DNA of 64,000 nucleotides from Rhipidocladum racemiflorum (taxonomy: Eukaryota; Streptophyta; Magnoliopsida; Poales; Poaceae). Positions 22,636-33,019 of the stretch are shown here, piece after piece (position 1 is the first letter of the stretch; each line of letters begins with the position of its first letter). The stretch spans positions 17,173,666 to 17,237,665 of the forward strand of contig CM070577.1 in NCBI GenBank assembly GCA_036346355.1. The letters are read 5' to 3'. The position numbers were made by a program, and so were the translations under genes. A model generated the notes under the pieces. The model worked only from the letters and a program-made list of their open reading frames with translations. It did no database searches and was not told the origin of the DNA.

Positions 22636-25600
22636 TGAATGGTCGAGGATGCCGACGAGAGTGGGGTGGATAGGTGGACTGAAAAATTCTTTAAGTGAAA
22701 CTAAGTACTTGCCTAATTACCCCCAAGTCAAAACCTTAACAAAAATAATGTGGAAGCGATAAACTAAACTTTTGACAATTAAGGCCTAAAACTTTTAGGC
22801 TCACTAAGTGCACTAGCAAATTAAGTCTATAAACAAGATAACCAATTCTAGCACAATCAAGCAATCAATAATGATACAATCAAAATAAATTACTTGAAAG
22901 TAAAAGAGACAAGAAGACGCACCAACTTTTTCCCGAGGTCTCGAAGACTTGCCGATCTCCCCTAATCCACGTTGAGGCAAGCCTAAACACGATGGACCGG
23001 CTCCAAACTTGAGCACCCGCCTCAATTCCACTAGTGGTTGCTTCTTTACCCCTTCGGGTAGGTAAGCACCGACCATTACAAACTTTTTACCTGGGCTTCT
23101 CACAACCTCCATTGAGAGCTCTCGCGCACAATGCTCTACGTCGTCTATGAGGTGGCAACCTCCAAGAATAATAAGCCAAGCTCCTCGCTTGAACTTCACC
23201 TAGTGCAACACATACACTCCCGTGACCTCCTAAGTGCAATACATGCACTAGGATCCTCCGCAAGTGCAACACATGCACAATAATGCCTCAATCCACTTTC
23301 TAATTGCAACACATGCAATTAAGGCTCAGTTCTAGCTCAAGAATCAAATAAAGAGGATACAATACATGCAAACTTCCTCCACAAACTCACACAAGAGCCA
23401 AGAATACTCCACAACATCAGCAACACCAAATACCAGCCCTTAAGGCCCCTTTTATAGCCTCCCACATGAAAGCTAGCCATTAGGGGCAAAACAGGCAAAA
23501 AATAGCAAATTTGGCACTACCACCCCCTAAGGCCCGGTAGTGCCGGCCTCAACCCCAATGGTCGGCTAACGACTATATTCCCGGTGCTACCGCTGGCAAA
23601 GTCGCGGTTGTACCACTTGAGCGGCAGTATAACCTTTCTGAAAAATAACTACTAGCATGTAAATAGCGGTAGTACCATCCTCGGGTGGCACTACCACTAT
23701 TCAGGGGCGGTACTACCGCTCTCCAAAGGCGATAGTGTTGCATTTTTCATACTAAAATGGTCATAACTTTTACTCTGAAGTCCGATTTAGGTGATCTTGG
23801 ACTCTATGGAAAGTTTATCAAGAGGGCTACATTTTTCGCCCTTTTTAAAGATTTAATTAATGATAGATATTTCAAAAAATCATAAAAACTCTGAAGTAGC
23901 CACTCAAGTATATATCTGATTTTCTCGAAATCCCTCATAGACTTGATCAAAAGCGTGACTATATGCTGGCAAGAGTCAACAAGATTAAATAGTGGGAGAA
24001 GTCATGATCAACTCACGATCAAAACAATTTGCAAATCCTTGTCACATGCTTGAAAACCATATTCATAAACATCAGCTTATTTGAAAAACACATTCGCAAA
24101 TAGCACGAGTCTTTGAGATTAATCCTCTTAGCCATGAGGTGCTCAACACAAGACCATGGTACTTTGCAAACACATTTGCAAATGTCCTATCCAAATGCTC
24201 TAGGATACCAATCTCACAAACATCCCATATATTTGCAAAACTCATTTGCAAATAGCAATTAAACCAATTTATGGCAACTTGCATAAACTCTCTTTATTTG
24301 CAACACATGCAAATCTCTTAATTGCATGCAAAAACCAACTTAACTAAAATGTATAAGCTATCTCCTTTTTGCAACACATCCAAATCTATAGCTTCATGCA
24401 ACATCCAAATAAAATCAAATGCTTAAGCTCTCTTTTTGCAATACATGCAAATCTTTAGCTCTAAGCAACCAAATCAAATAAGATTTAATAAGGAGCAAGC
24501 ATGAGCTTCTCCTATTTGCAACACATGAAAAATCAAAGTATTATGCAAAAACCAATGCATGAGCATCACTCATTCGCAACACATGTCAAATTGTTAGCTC
24601 CATGAAAAAGCCAAATAAGAGAGTGAGCTCGAGTCAACCGGATTGAGTTCATCAAAACGTGATGAAGCTCAAGCAAAAGACTCAACCCCTCTTAATAGTT
24701 CGATGCTAAAACTAGACTCAAAGACTAGGAAACATCCTTAGCCTATCTAGTTATACCTTGCCGCATGCGACCCCCTTTGGGGCTTTAATGATCTTCAATC
24801 ATTTCTTCTCTCCTGGGATAGTAATCCAACTTTTCTTCTTGTTCATCAACTCATGATGAACTTCTTCATTCTTCTCCTTACTTCGAGATCTCCTCTTTGA
24901 AGCTCACCAACACATGATGACTTCCTTCTTTATCCTGATTCTTCATCTCAACCTTGTTGGACTAAACCTATATCCATAATCTCAAGAAAAACCATTAGTC
25001 CAACAAACACGGTTGCCTCAATCATCCATGCACACCATTAACACATAATGGTTGCTCCAAGATCGATTAAGCATAACCCTAAATTAATTTGAATGAATTA
25101 AATGTGCCTTGAGTACACCGATGTAACTAATGCTTCGTTATACTCAAGCGCTATATATTTGTCCTTAATTAATTAAGGAACACCATCAACACATGATGAA
25201 GTGTTATTTGTTGGTTAATAATACAAACGCACTCACTTTAAATTTTCATTTAAACTGATATGAGTATATATTTACTACACAAGTTTTCAAATACTCATGT
25301 TGATGGTTTGTAGTGATCCATAAAATATGGAATATATGGAAAGGGATCAATACTCTATACCATCAACTACAGAATAAACTCCATTTGATATGTGCACATA
25401 AATAATTGATCTTAAAATCAGTATGCACATAATCAATCTTAGACGGCATATGAATTTATCCTTTATTAACATGAGTATACTACAACTACACAAGTTATAT
25501 ATGCTCAAGGGTTTTGTTTCAGTGTGTTGATCTTTAATATAAGTGGCATGATGAATTAGACCAATATAATTAAAAACATCAAGTTAAATTATAAACTCCC

Positions 25601-25895
25601 CCTAGATATGTGCATCCATGTAGTTTATGGGAAGAGAAATGTAATGCACATTTTGAGATTAATACGTACGGTGGAGGAATTCATAGTTTAACTGGAATCC
25701 AAAGTATGCAATAAGATACTAGAATGAATACAACTACTACATACCTCGGGTTTTTCATTTTTCATCCAAATTTGAGACTACTAACAACAAACTCAATAAA
25801 CATGTTAGTCTCATAAAATATTAGATTTATCATTGAGCAAAGATTAAGCATTAATCTAAAATCAATTACCAAAACCAATAGAGTTTGAACTTACA
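22636..25895 (-). mobile_element. Solo LTR of a SIRE/Maximus-like copia element
   Basis: Homologous along its length to the LTR split at 40631-40844 and 55900-58899. It shares the boundary aacttaca (right), the block tccgatttaggtgatcttgg, GGTAGTACC-type repeats and the GCAACACATGCAA series. The right end is at 25895 and is not followed by copia internal sequence, hence solo. The left end (TG at 22636) is set by comparison and is less sure; a flanking 5-bp duplicate is not evident. Orientation is minus because the partner LTR has its polypurine tract on the right. Confidence 0.7.
23233..23321. repeat. Interrupted palindromes with ACACA-type loop in SIRE-like LTR
   Basis: AGTGCA-ATACA-TGCACT (23233-23249) and TAATTGCA-ACACA-TGCAATTA (23301-23321) are two clear members of a series spread over about 23210-24600, another being ATTTGCA-ACACA-TGCAAAT near 24297. 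The outer stem bases differ but stay complementary. Confidence 0.6.
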
Positions 25896-26124
25896 GCATG
25901 GCTCCTACCTCGCACTCACATCTTCTTCATTCTTCAGCTCATCTAACCTATTGCACCTCCTGGTCGAGCCCACTAGACCTCCACCATCACCTCCTTTTTA
26001 TTCCCCAAACTTCCTATTCCTTGTTGTCAACTTTGGTTATGGGACATTGCATCTCCTTAATATAAGGAAAAGAAAGAGGGTGGCAAGTGATGGAGCGGTT
26101 GTTCAGGGTTTTCTTGGGTGGGGG
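25896..26124. other. Unassigned sequence
   Basis: Pyrimidine-rich to about 26030, then mixed. No family recognised. The 124-residue frame over 25885-26259 crosses the LTR boundary and is not credible as a gene. Confidence 0.3.
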
Positions 26125-26589
26125 GTAGAAGTGGGCGCCTGGGCCATGCCCATGTGGGTCGACCCGAGGCATGGAGGCCTAGCCTGGCCAAAAACCCAGT
26201 ATGGCACAGATAGGGCCATACCGCGGCCTGATACTATTCATCGGGTCATGCCGGGTTGAGAAAATGGGCACGGCGGGCGACACGGCCCAACACGGCACTC
26301 AAGGGCACGGAGGCACGCCGGCACGGCCGGGCACGGTGCACTACTACTGCCAGGCATGGGGCATGCGTAGCACGACGGCAGCACGGAGGTAGGGGTGAGT
26401 GGGGTAAGGGCATACTTGCATCGTGGCACGCCTATTGCCATCATCATCGTCATCGTTGTCGTCGCGCATGGCTGCGTCCGCCTCCACTCTTGCACGACTG
26501 CACAACCACCTCCGTTCGCACACGGCCACCTCCACTCACGCACGATCGCACGGCCACCTCCGCCTTGCACAAACGCCGTCTTGCTCGTC

Positions 26590-27050
26590 GTGGCCATGGG
26601 GAGGAGGGAGTGGGAGTGGGGGGTGAGGAGGCGCCGGAGCGGGTGGGGGGGGCACCGGAGCGGGTGGGAAGGAGGAGCGCTGGAGCAGGTGGGAGGTTGT
26701 GGGCACTAGAGCAGGTGAGGAAGGAGGAGCGTCGGAGCGGGAGGAGGGAGACAAGGACGCCGAGGGGAGAAGAAACCAGAGCGGGGAGGGAGGGAGGTGC
26801 ATGGAGAGGGCGGCGGGGAAGGCGAGGCGCGGGGTGGAGAAGCCGAAAAGGCTCTAGAGACTGGAGAGAAAGGGCGTCGGGGGGAATTGGGGGGGGAGGG
26901 GAGAAAAAGGGGAAACGAAAAAAACGAGGGAAAGGGAAAAAAAGGAGGAAAAAGGAAGAAAAAGGGGGAAATGGAAAAAAGATTAAAAGGAAAAAAAGAG
27001 GAAAAGGAAAAAAAGAGAAAATGGAAAATGGAAGAGGATAAAATAAAATC
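26590..27050. repeat. Purine-rich tract
   Basis: The plus strand is mostly G and A: GGAG/GGGTG motifs to about 26800, then AAAAAGG runs to 27050. The long open frames on both strands here (for example 26450-27052 minus, Pro/Leu/Ser-rich) come from composition and are not genes. Confidence 0.6.
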
Positions 27051-27107
27051 ATGAAATTTAAAGTAATTAAGTAAAATTATAGATGCTTAAATATTTGGGA
27101 TGCCTTT

Positions 27108-27420
27108 ATGTCACTCTCCCTTCCTCCGATTCTCTATATCACTCTCTCTGGCTCACTCTCACTCTCTCAGTCCCTCTCTCTATCCCTTCGACTCTCTCTA
27201 TCACTCTCACTAGCTCGCTCTCTCTGGCTCACTCTCACTCTCTCAGTCCCTCTCTCTCCTTTCGACTCTCTATGTCACTCTCTCTGGCTCAGTCTCACTC
27301 TCTCAGTCCCGCTCTCTCTCCCTTCGACTCTATTTGTCACTCTCTCTAGGTCACTCTCTAGCTCACTCCCTTAGTCCCTCTCTCTCCCTTTGACTCTCTA
27401 TGACACTTTCTCTCCCTCTA
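27108..27420. repeat. Minisatellite, about 60-bp unit, CT-rich
   Basis: About five degenerate units containing ctctctggctcactctcac, tctctcagtccctctctc and cccttcgactctctatgtc in the same order. Open frames in this block are repeat artefacts. Confidence 0.75.
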
Positions 27421-27596
27421 GGAATGAGATGTTTTAACCAAAGAATAAAGATTTAAAGAAAATATGTACGTGAAGGTAAGATGTGCTTGTAACATGCTTA
27501 ATCGCTTAGTCAATACCTTGACTGGTCACTAGCCACCACTTTGAACTCCAAGTTCCAAAAGATCATGGAAGGACAAATCATCTGGCTCCTTTGGTT

Positions 27597-27599
<3 letters not shown>

Positions 27600-27633
<34 letters not shown>

Positions 27634-27930
27634 AAAGAGAGCGATGGGCAAGAGAGAGAGAGAGAGAGAGTGCTGAGAGAGATTGAGAAAGGCGGGCGCG
27701 TGAGAGAGAGAGAGAGAGAGTTGAGGAGACAGGCAAGAGGGGAGAGCCAGCTGATAGATTGAGAAACGGTGCAAGAAGCTGATCTCTCTCACCCGTCTCT
27801 CTCAATCTCTCTGCTTTGTCTCTCTCACCAGTCTATCTCAATCTCTCTCTCGTCCGTCTCTCTTAATCTCTCTCGCCTGTCTCCATGGCTCTTTCTCTTG
27901 CTCATTGCCCCTTCTCTCGCCCGTGCTCAG
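27600..27930. repeat. GA-rich block followed by CT-rich block
   Basis: Runs of (GA)n at 27600-27720 are followed from 27783 by (CT)n runs. Motifs such as gagagagattgagaaaggcgggcg and ctctctcaatctctctg are roughly complementary, so the two blocks could pair as a long imperfect hairpin. Confidence 0.6.
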
Positions 27931-28386
27931 CACATCCCCTTGCTCTCTGTAACTATTCAATAATAAATAAATTATAGTTCTTTTTTCTATAATATTTGTG
28001 TCCAATACCTCAACTTAATGCATATCTGGCTCATTTCCTCTCGTCGCAATAGTGCAAATAGGCCGAATTTAGGCTGGCACGGCACGAAGAGCAAATAGTT
28101 CGTGCCTGGGCTCGCCGAAAGCGAGCCAGACTGGCACGGCACGGCGGGTACGATAGGCCATCGTAGCTCGACAGAGTTCAGACACGAAGTACGATGAGCC
28201 TGTACCAGACCGGGTCGGCATAGCACGAGCCCAGCTCTACCTGGTACATTTGGCTCAGCGACTATGCTTATGTGAAAATTTCGATTTTTTTTAAAAAAAT
28301 TAGTCTATAGCAAATCCGTAAAACAAACATGCATGGGGATTTGCAGGTCCCATGCACAGTGACCGACCGCATAGGTTACAGGACAG

Positions 28387-28389
<3 letters not shown>

Positions 28390-28468
<79 letters not shown>
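28390..28468. repeat. (CT)n microsatellite, about 39 units
   Basis: An almost pure CT run about 480 bp upstream of the ERF start codon and about 310 bp before its TATA box. It is likely to vary in length among individuals. CT/GA repeats are common in grass promoters; a role here is unproven. Confidence 0.9.
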
Positions 28469-28470
<2 letters not shown>

Positions 28471-28647
28471 TCTCCCCATGCGATCAATCTGCCAGAACAT
28501 TTCAACCACGAACGGAACGCCAAAAACACCACGAGAGATATAGGACTGCGCACTAAGGCTCACCCCGTCTTTGACCTTTGAAACCTTGACCATGACCACA
28601 GACAGGATTGCAAGGTCACTTGTGATCGCACAAACCATGTAATATAC

Positions 28648-28702
28648 CACGTGCAAATTAAGCATACGGGTATATGACCAAACAAACAAGTGCCCTCACG
28701 TG
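28648..28702. promoter_or_regulatory. Two CACGTG (G-box) motifs upstream of ERF gene
   Basis: CACGTG at 28648-28653 and 28697-28702, both within 135 bp of the TATA box. G-boxes are bound by bZIP/bHLH factors and overlap the ABRE core, so abscisic-acid or light control is possible by family knowledge only. Confidence 0.5.
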
Positions 28703-28780
28703 CCGTCTCGATATTTTTCTCATTCGCACCGGGACGAAGATCAACGCCCCAGTTGGGCTGACCTCCCATGCATGCACACC

Positions 28781-28790
28781 TATAAATATA
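28781..28790 (+). promoter_or_regulatory. TATA box of ERF gene
   Basis: TATAAATATA lies 170 bp before the ATG, which predicts transcription start near 28812 and a leader of about 140 nt. Confidence 0.6.
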
Positions 28791-28950
28791 CGTACACACT
28801 GCAGGTATTTCCGCCAATTCAACCAGTTCAACGCCTTGGAGTGAACGAGTGCGTGATCCCACGAGAGCTCGATCGATCCAAGCGAAAGCCGACCAAGAGC
28901 TCGATCGATCGATCCCTCACCGGAGCGTGAATCAAGTTTGTGGCGTCGGG

Positions 28951-29517
28951 ATGAGCCAGGCGCCGGGCGGCGGAGGGGACGTCCAGCAGTCGCGCCGGTA
29001 CAAGGGCGTGCGACGGCGGCGGTGGGGGAAGTGGGTGTCTGAGATCCGAGTGCCCGGGACGCGGGAGCGGCTGTGGCTCGGCTCCTACGCCAACCCGGAG
29101 GCCGCCGCCGTCGCACACGACGCCGCCGTCTACCTCCTCCGCGGCGACGCCGGGGGCCTCAACTTCCCAGGCAGCGCGGCCACCGCCTACGCCGTCCGCG
29201 GGGCGCGCCGTGCGGGCGAGCTGTCGCCGCAGTCCGTGCAGCGCGTGGCTTCCGACGCCGGCATGGCCGCCGACGCGCAGCTCGTGGAGCTGCGAGAGCG
29301 CTCGCCTAGCCAGGGGCAGGCCGCCGCCGCCGTCGTTTGCATTGACGTCACGCGAGGCGGTGCAGGCGCAAGAGCTCATCAAGGGGCGCAGAGTAGCAGT
29401 ACTACTCCTACGTATTGGTGTACGGATGGGGATGCGAGTAGATGGAGTTACAGTACCGGTAGCGATCAGCTTGTTTATGGGGACTTGAGTGTAGATGATA
29501 TGGAGATCTTGATATAG
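28951..29517 (+). CDS. AP2/ERF transcription factor, DREB-type (group II-like)
   Basis: Intronless 188-residue nuclear DNA-binding protein. One AP2 domain spans about residues 17-74: YKGVRRRRWGKWVSEIRVPG, RERLWLGSYANPEAAAVAHD, LRGDAGGLNFP. Val follows the KW pair (the Val14 typical of DREB), and the usual Glu19 is Val. The closest pattern I recall is the small group II/A-5 ERF set. The remainder is low complexity, with an acidic/hydrophobic end (SVDDMEILI) that may be a regulatory motif. The ATG at 28951 was chosen because it begins a typical short lead (MSQAPGGGGD) and fits the TATA position; the frame upstream lacks another ATG. It is GC-rich, unlike the AT-rich flanks. Likely a stress or development regulator; targets unknown. 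Confidence 0.88.
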   Translation: MSQAPGGGGDVQQSRRYKGVRRRRWGKWVSEIRVPGTRERLWLGSYANPEAAAVAHDAAVYLLRGDAGGLNFPGSAATAYAVRGARRAGELSPQSVQRVASDAGMAADAQLVELRERSPSQGQAAAAVVCIDVTRGGAGARAHQGAQSSSTTPTYWCTDGDASRWSYSTGSDQLVYGDLSVDDMEILI

Positions 29518-30148
29518 TCATTAGTTAGTTGTAGATATGTCATAATTCACAAATTAATAGCAGCTCAGAAACAAATCCTTCCTTTGCTCGATTTTAGATT
29601 TAGCATGAATGCATGTTCATTGGTGATCTTTTTGAAAATTTGATGAGATTTGTGCGTGAAGGAAATTAAGCTCTGGATAAAAGGCACTTGCATTCTGACT
29701 ACTCTTTTAAGACTACTTGACCAGACGAAAATTGAATGATGTTGAGACTTAAAATGACCGGAAATAAAGGAGGGGAAAAGCGAGAGCGAAGTGTTTAATA
29801 GTGCGGCGACATGTCGACATATACCAACTTCTATAGGGATATGCACTAGAGAAAGTGTGGAGGTGCTGCGGTAGGATGAACTTCCTGTGCTCAGGATTGA
29901 CAAAATCGTCAGTTTTTGCTTGAAAATCGTAAAAATCGAACTTATCTGGCCATTTTGTTTAGTGAAACCGAATGATAAACCGATCTAATTTAAATTAAAA
30001 TAAAAAAAAATAAAAAAAATTGTCCTAAATTTCCCAAAAATATTATCTTTGTGACATCTGAAATCAAAATTATTAAAAAAACCAAATTTTTTAGATGTTT
30101 GTGAGGCATAGCTTGTTCTTGTTGTTATGTTAAATTGTTCACATTAAT
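29518..30148. other. Intergenic, AT-rich
   Basis: 3' flank of the ERF gene, then sequence with phrases like gaaaatcgtaaaaatcgaac and aaccgatctaattt that recur inside the hAT element at 30700-31000. No gene or clear element ends seen. Confidence 0.4.
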
Positions 30149-30560
30149 TACTCCCTCCGTTTCTTTTTATAAGGCGTATTTAGTTTCGTTAGGACAAGAC
30201 TTTGACCAACGATTACTTCATTAATATATAATTTATGCAATACAAAATCATAATTATATATAAGTACTTTTGAATACAAATCTGCTAATATAAATTTTGT
30301 GTCATAAAAATTATATGCTAATAGAGTAATTGTTGGTCAAAGCCTTGTCCTAACGAAACCAAATACGCCTTACAAAAAGAAACGGAGGGAGTAAGTTTGG
30401 AATAAGTTAAATGGCAGCTAAGCATATTTGTTGTTATCTGAGGTTAGCTTACTCTCTGATCGATGATAGCTTGTTCTTATTGTGTTGTTAGATTGTCGAG
30501 TTTAAGTTTGGAGCAAGTTAAATGGTAGCTAAGCATATTTGGTGTTGTTCTGATGCTAGC
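30107..30560. repeat. Direct duplication interrupted by a MITE
   Basis: A unit beginning tagcttgttctt (30110) and continuing through aagttaaatggcagctaagcat (about 30408) is repeated from about 30468 (tagcttgttcttattgtg, then aagttaaatggtagctaagc). The first copy contains the Stowaway MITE and the second does not. The copies have diverged moderately. Confidence 0.7.
30149..30393. mobile_element. Stowaway MITE (Tc1/mariner)
   Basis: 241-bp element (30151-30391) with terminal inverted repeats CTCCCTCCGTTTCTTTTT and its complement, flanked by TA on both sides. The inverted repeat extends into gcgtatttagtttcgttagg. It is non-coding and would move only with a mariner transposase supplied elsewhere. 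Confidence 0.95.
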
Positions 30561-30616
30561 TAAGCTATTTGTATGTTTTATTTTCATCGCAACTCTTTTT
30601 TTACTAACATAGCGTT

Positions 30617-31185
30617 CAGTGGTGGAACTAGAAAAATTTCGATGGGTGTGCACATAGTTTCAAATATTAGCAAAAATCAGGATTTTCGATCGTATCGAGC
30701 TGGCTCGATAAACTATACCGGTTGATAAACCGGTCCAATTCAAAAAATTCAGAAAAATTTATACGACGTAAACCACTTGAAAATTGGTGAAAATTGCTCG
30801 AAAATCAATCAAAAATCGGTTTCCAAATTGTTTCGTTTAGTTTGCCGAATTTTTGAAGAAAACCGGTCGAAAATCGGCAAAATTAGTCATTTTTCATTAT
30901 TATTTTTACCGCCGAGTTCTAAAAGTTTGATTTCAAAACCATTCAGTTTCACCGATTTTCGACGAAAATCGGTGATGAGCAGTGGCGATTTTCGAGCTCA
31001 AAATGGTATTGTAATCCTTGATGTGCACACTTCATACATAAAATCTATAGTCTTGTATAATCATTTTGTAATATCATAAATACAACATATATATTTGAAA
31101 TTTGCTAAAAGTAATATAAATAGTTCTAAGGTTTTAAAAATCTCAAACTATCAAAATCAAAATAAATTCATCAACAAATTTAACC

Positions 31186-31250
<65 letters not shown>

Positions 31251-31307
31251 CTTTAAATTTTTTGGGGGTGCCCGGGCATACCTGGCACCCCCCTAGTACC
31301 GCCACTG
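30617..31307. mobile_element. Small non-autonomous hAT element
   Basis: 691 bp with terminal inverted repeats CAGTGGTGGAACTAG and (complement of the right end) CAGTGGCGGTACTAG. It is flanked by an 8-bp duplicate with one mismatch: ATAGCGTT (30609-30616) and ATAGCATT (31308-31315). There is no transposase. The middle holds palindromic phrases (accgattttcgacgaaaatcggt) and an AT microsatellite. Confidence 0.85.
31185..31250. repeat. (TA)n microsatellite
   Basis: An almost pure TA run with a central gtatgta interruption, inside the hAT element. Confidence 0.9.
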
Positions 31308-31315
31308 ATAGCATT

Positions 31316-32295
31316 TATGTAGGTCTAACGTCCTCATATGTGCGACAATGGAAGGACGACGAAACTATGCTAAGTGCGAACATTCATTTTCGGTGAGGAA
31401 TATTGATTTCAAATATCATATGCCATGATATTGAAATGAATATTATTGAAATGTGGACTTGTTGGATTGAGTTGTCAACAGTATTGAAATGAAATGTTAT
31501 TTGTTGATATATTATTGCTAAATGCCTACTTTACAACATCACATTGTCTAAAATATAGCAAAAATCATGCCGAAATTTTTCATAATTATGTTATTATTGT
31601 TAAATTTGTACTTTACAATTTTTCTACAATTTTTTTTGAATTTTCCTATTTTTTCATGCATTATTCTTTATTTTCATTATGTCACTGGTTTTCATAGTTT
31701 TCCTTAAAAACTGTTTGATATTTGGGTTTTTGACTATTTCGAGTGGTTTTCGAGTTTTTTTTTGTTATATTTGACTGGCTTATTTGGCGTTGCAAACCGT
31801 TCGATTTTTGACAATTTTCGATCGATTTTCACGGTAAATCAGTACTGCTGGGACTTCGATATTTAAACCTTAATCGGTTTGGTTAACCTGGTTGTGCCTG
31901 GTGGATTAACGGAGATGACTAGTTCGTGAGCACTCTAGTAGGTGTTTTTTTCTTTTCTTTTTCTTTTTTTGCTAGAAAATTAGCACAGTTGAAATCTTAT
32001 AGCAATCAATTTAAAGCCATATATAGCTGAGGTACCGACGAGTTTGTAACGCGGGAATTTCACAGGAATCTTACGAGAGCTGAATTGTTTCCGAAAATTT
32101 ATTTTTATGAAACTCCGGTATCCCAAAGAGGCCCAAATTTATCATTCACCACTAAAGAGTAAAGATGATATTTCCTTTCACCACTTCGTAGTCCAATCTC
32201 GTTCGGCGGCTCGCCAGCAGTGAACCAGATGCAGACAGATTCCCTCAAGAGATGCATGCATTCTTTGTGAAAGAAAAGGAGAGGATATGCATGAT
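31316..32295. other. Intergenic, no gene seen
   Basis: AT-rich. 31700-31900 has tcgagtggttttcgag and cgatttttgacaattttcgatcg phrases related to those at 29900 and 30700, probably an old dispersed repeat. No frame with family resemblance. Confidence 0.4.
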
Positions 32296-32534
32296 TAAGG
32301 GGCATGTTTGTTTCAGCTTTTGATTCTGGATTTAGTCTCAAAAGCTGAATAAAAAACAAACAGAATGATTCTAGAATCCGATTCTCACAATCTAACCCAC
32401 CCCTTTACACTAGAATCCACAATTCACTTTATATGTGTTTTTAGATTTCAACTTTTAGAGAATCAACTTCTCAATAACAACAATCCAAAATCAATTTTTA
32501 GATAATCAAAACCTAAAACAAACAGACCATTTAA
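32296..32534. mobile_element. Tourist-like MITE (PIF/Harbinger)
   Basis: 233-bp element (32299-32531) with ends ggcatgtttgtttcagcttttgatt and, on the other strand, ggtctgtttgttttaggttttgatt. It is flanked by TAA on both sides. Non-coding. Confidence 0.8.
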
Positions 32535-33015
32535 CTAAATGGTAAGCTAATGACATGTCCGCGTATGCACGCGAAGTCTCGGTTAGACCTAGGGTCCCCA
32601 GAGCTGGCAATCTTTTTTATCCCTGTTGAATGTCGTCTTGCCAGCCAAACATGACAGCTTTTTGACTTTCGGTTTGACAGAACAGAAGGTTCCAGAAAAC
32701 CATGGATTTAGTCTAAAAGGAACTCATGGCTTTGGACCGCGCGTACAGTGAAGAAAAAAAAAAAGGATTACGGGGTACTAGTATTTCCGGAGATCTGATG
32801 CTCAACAGCATCTGGCGGCTGCAAGCAAGTTTGGAATCTCAACGAAATTTCGGTAAAACCTTCGATTTTGATATTTTCTAAAATTTATAATCCTAATGAA
32901 ATAAAAATTTTTGAAATAAAATTTAAATTACTACAGTAATTTCAGAAATTTCGCTGACATTTCGTCTATTTTGACAGAAATTCATGTTTTTTAACCGGAT
33001 TTGACAGAAAACGAG
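32535..33015. other. Intergenic; possible left arm of an inverted-repeat element
   Basis: From 32820, gcaagcaagtttggaatctcaacgaaatttcgg is roughly the reverse complement of 36555-36608 (ccgaaaacgaaatttggaacc...gcaagcttgc). These could be the ends of one old element that later took in the solo LTR. The similarity is imperfect and no duplicate is visible. Confidence 0.3.
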
Positions 33016-33019
33016 ATTT

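Larger units (their letters stand above)
26125..28238. mobile_element. Possible decayed hAT-like element with GGCACGG-rich ends
   Basis: The left end TAGAAGTGGGC (26126) faces the right end whose complement reads TAGAGCTGGGC (28228-28238). Both ends are rich in gcacggcacgg-type motifs (26250-26400, 28070-28220), as seen at the ends of some grass hAT elements. No 8-bp duplicate could be matched and no transposase frame is visible. Inside are a purine-rich block (26590-27050), a minisatellite and GA/CT repeats. The assignment is tentative. Confidence 0.35.

Noticed and set aside
24072..24284. 70-residue minus-strand frame with Cys-rich look
   Set aside because: Inside the SIRE-like LTR repeat series; no family resemblance.
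22631..25900. Target-site duplicate for the SIRE-like solo LTR (caaag versus gcatg)
   Set aside because: The 5-mers do not match; the left boundary is uncertain.
26256..27052. Long open frames on both strands (up to 261 residues)
   Set aside because: Produced by a purine/pyrimidine-biased tract; residues are Arg/Lys/Gly or Pro/Leu/Ser runs without domains.
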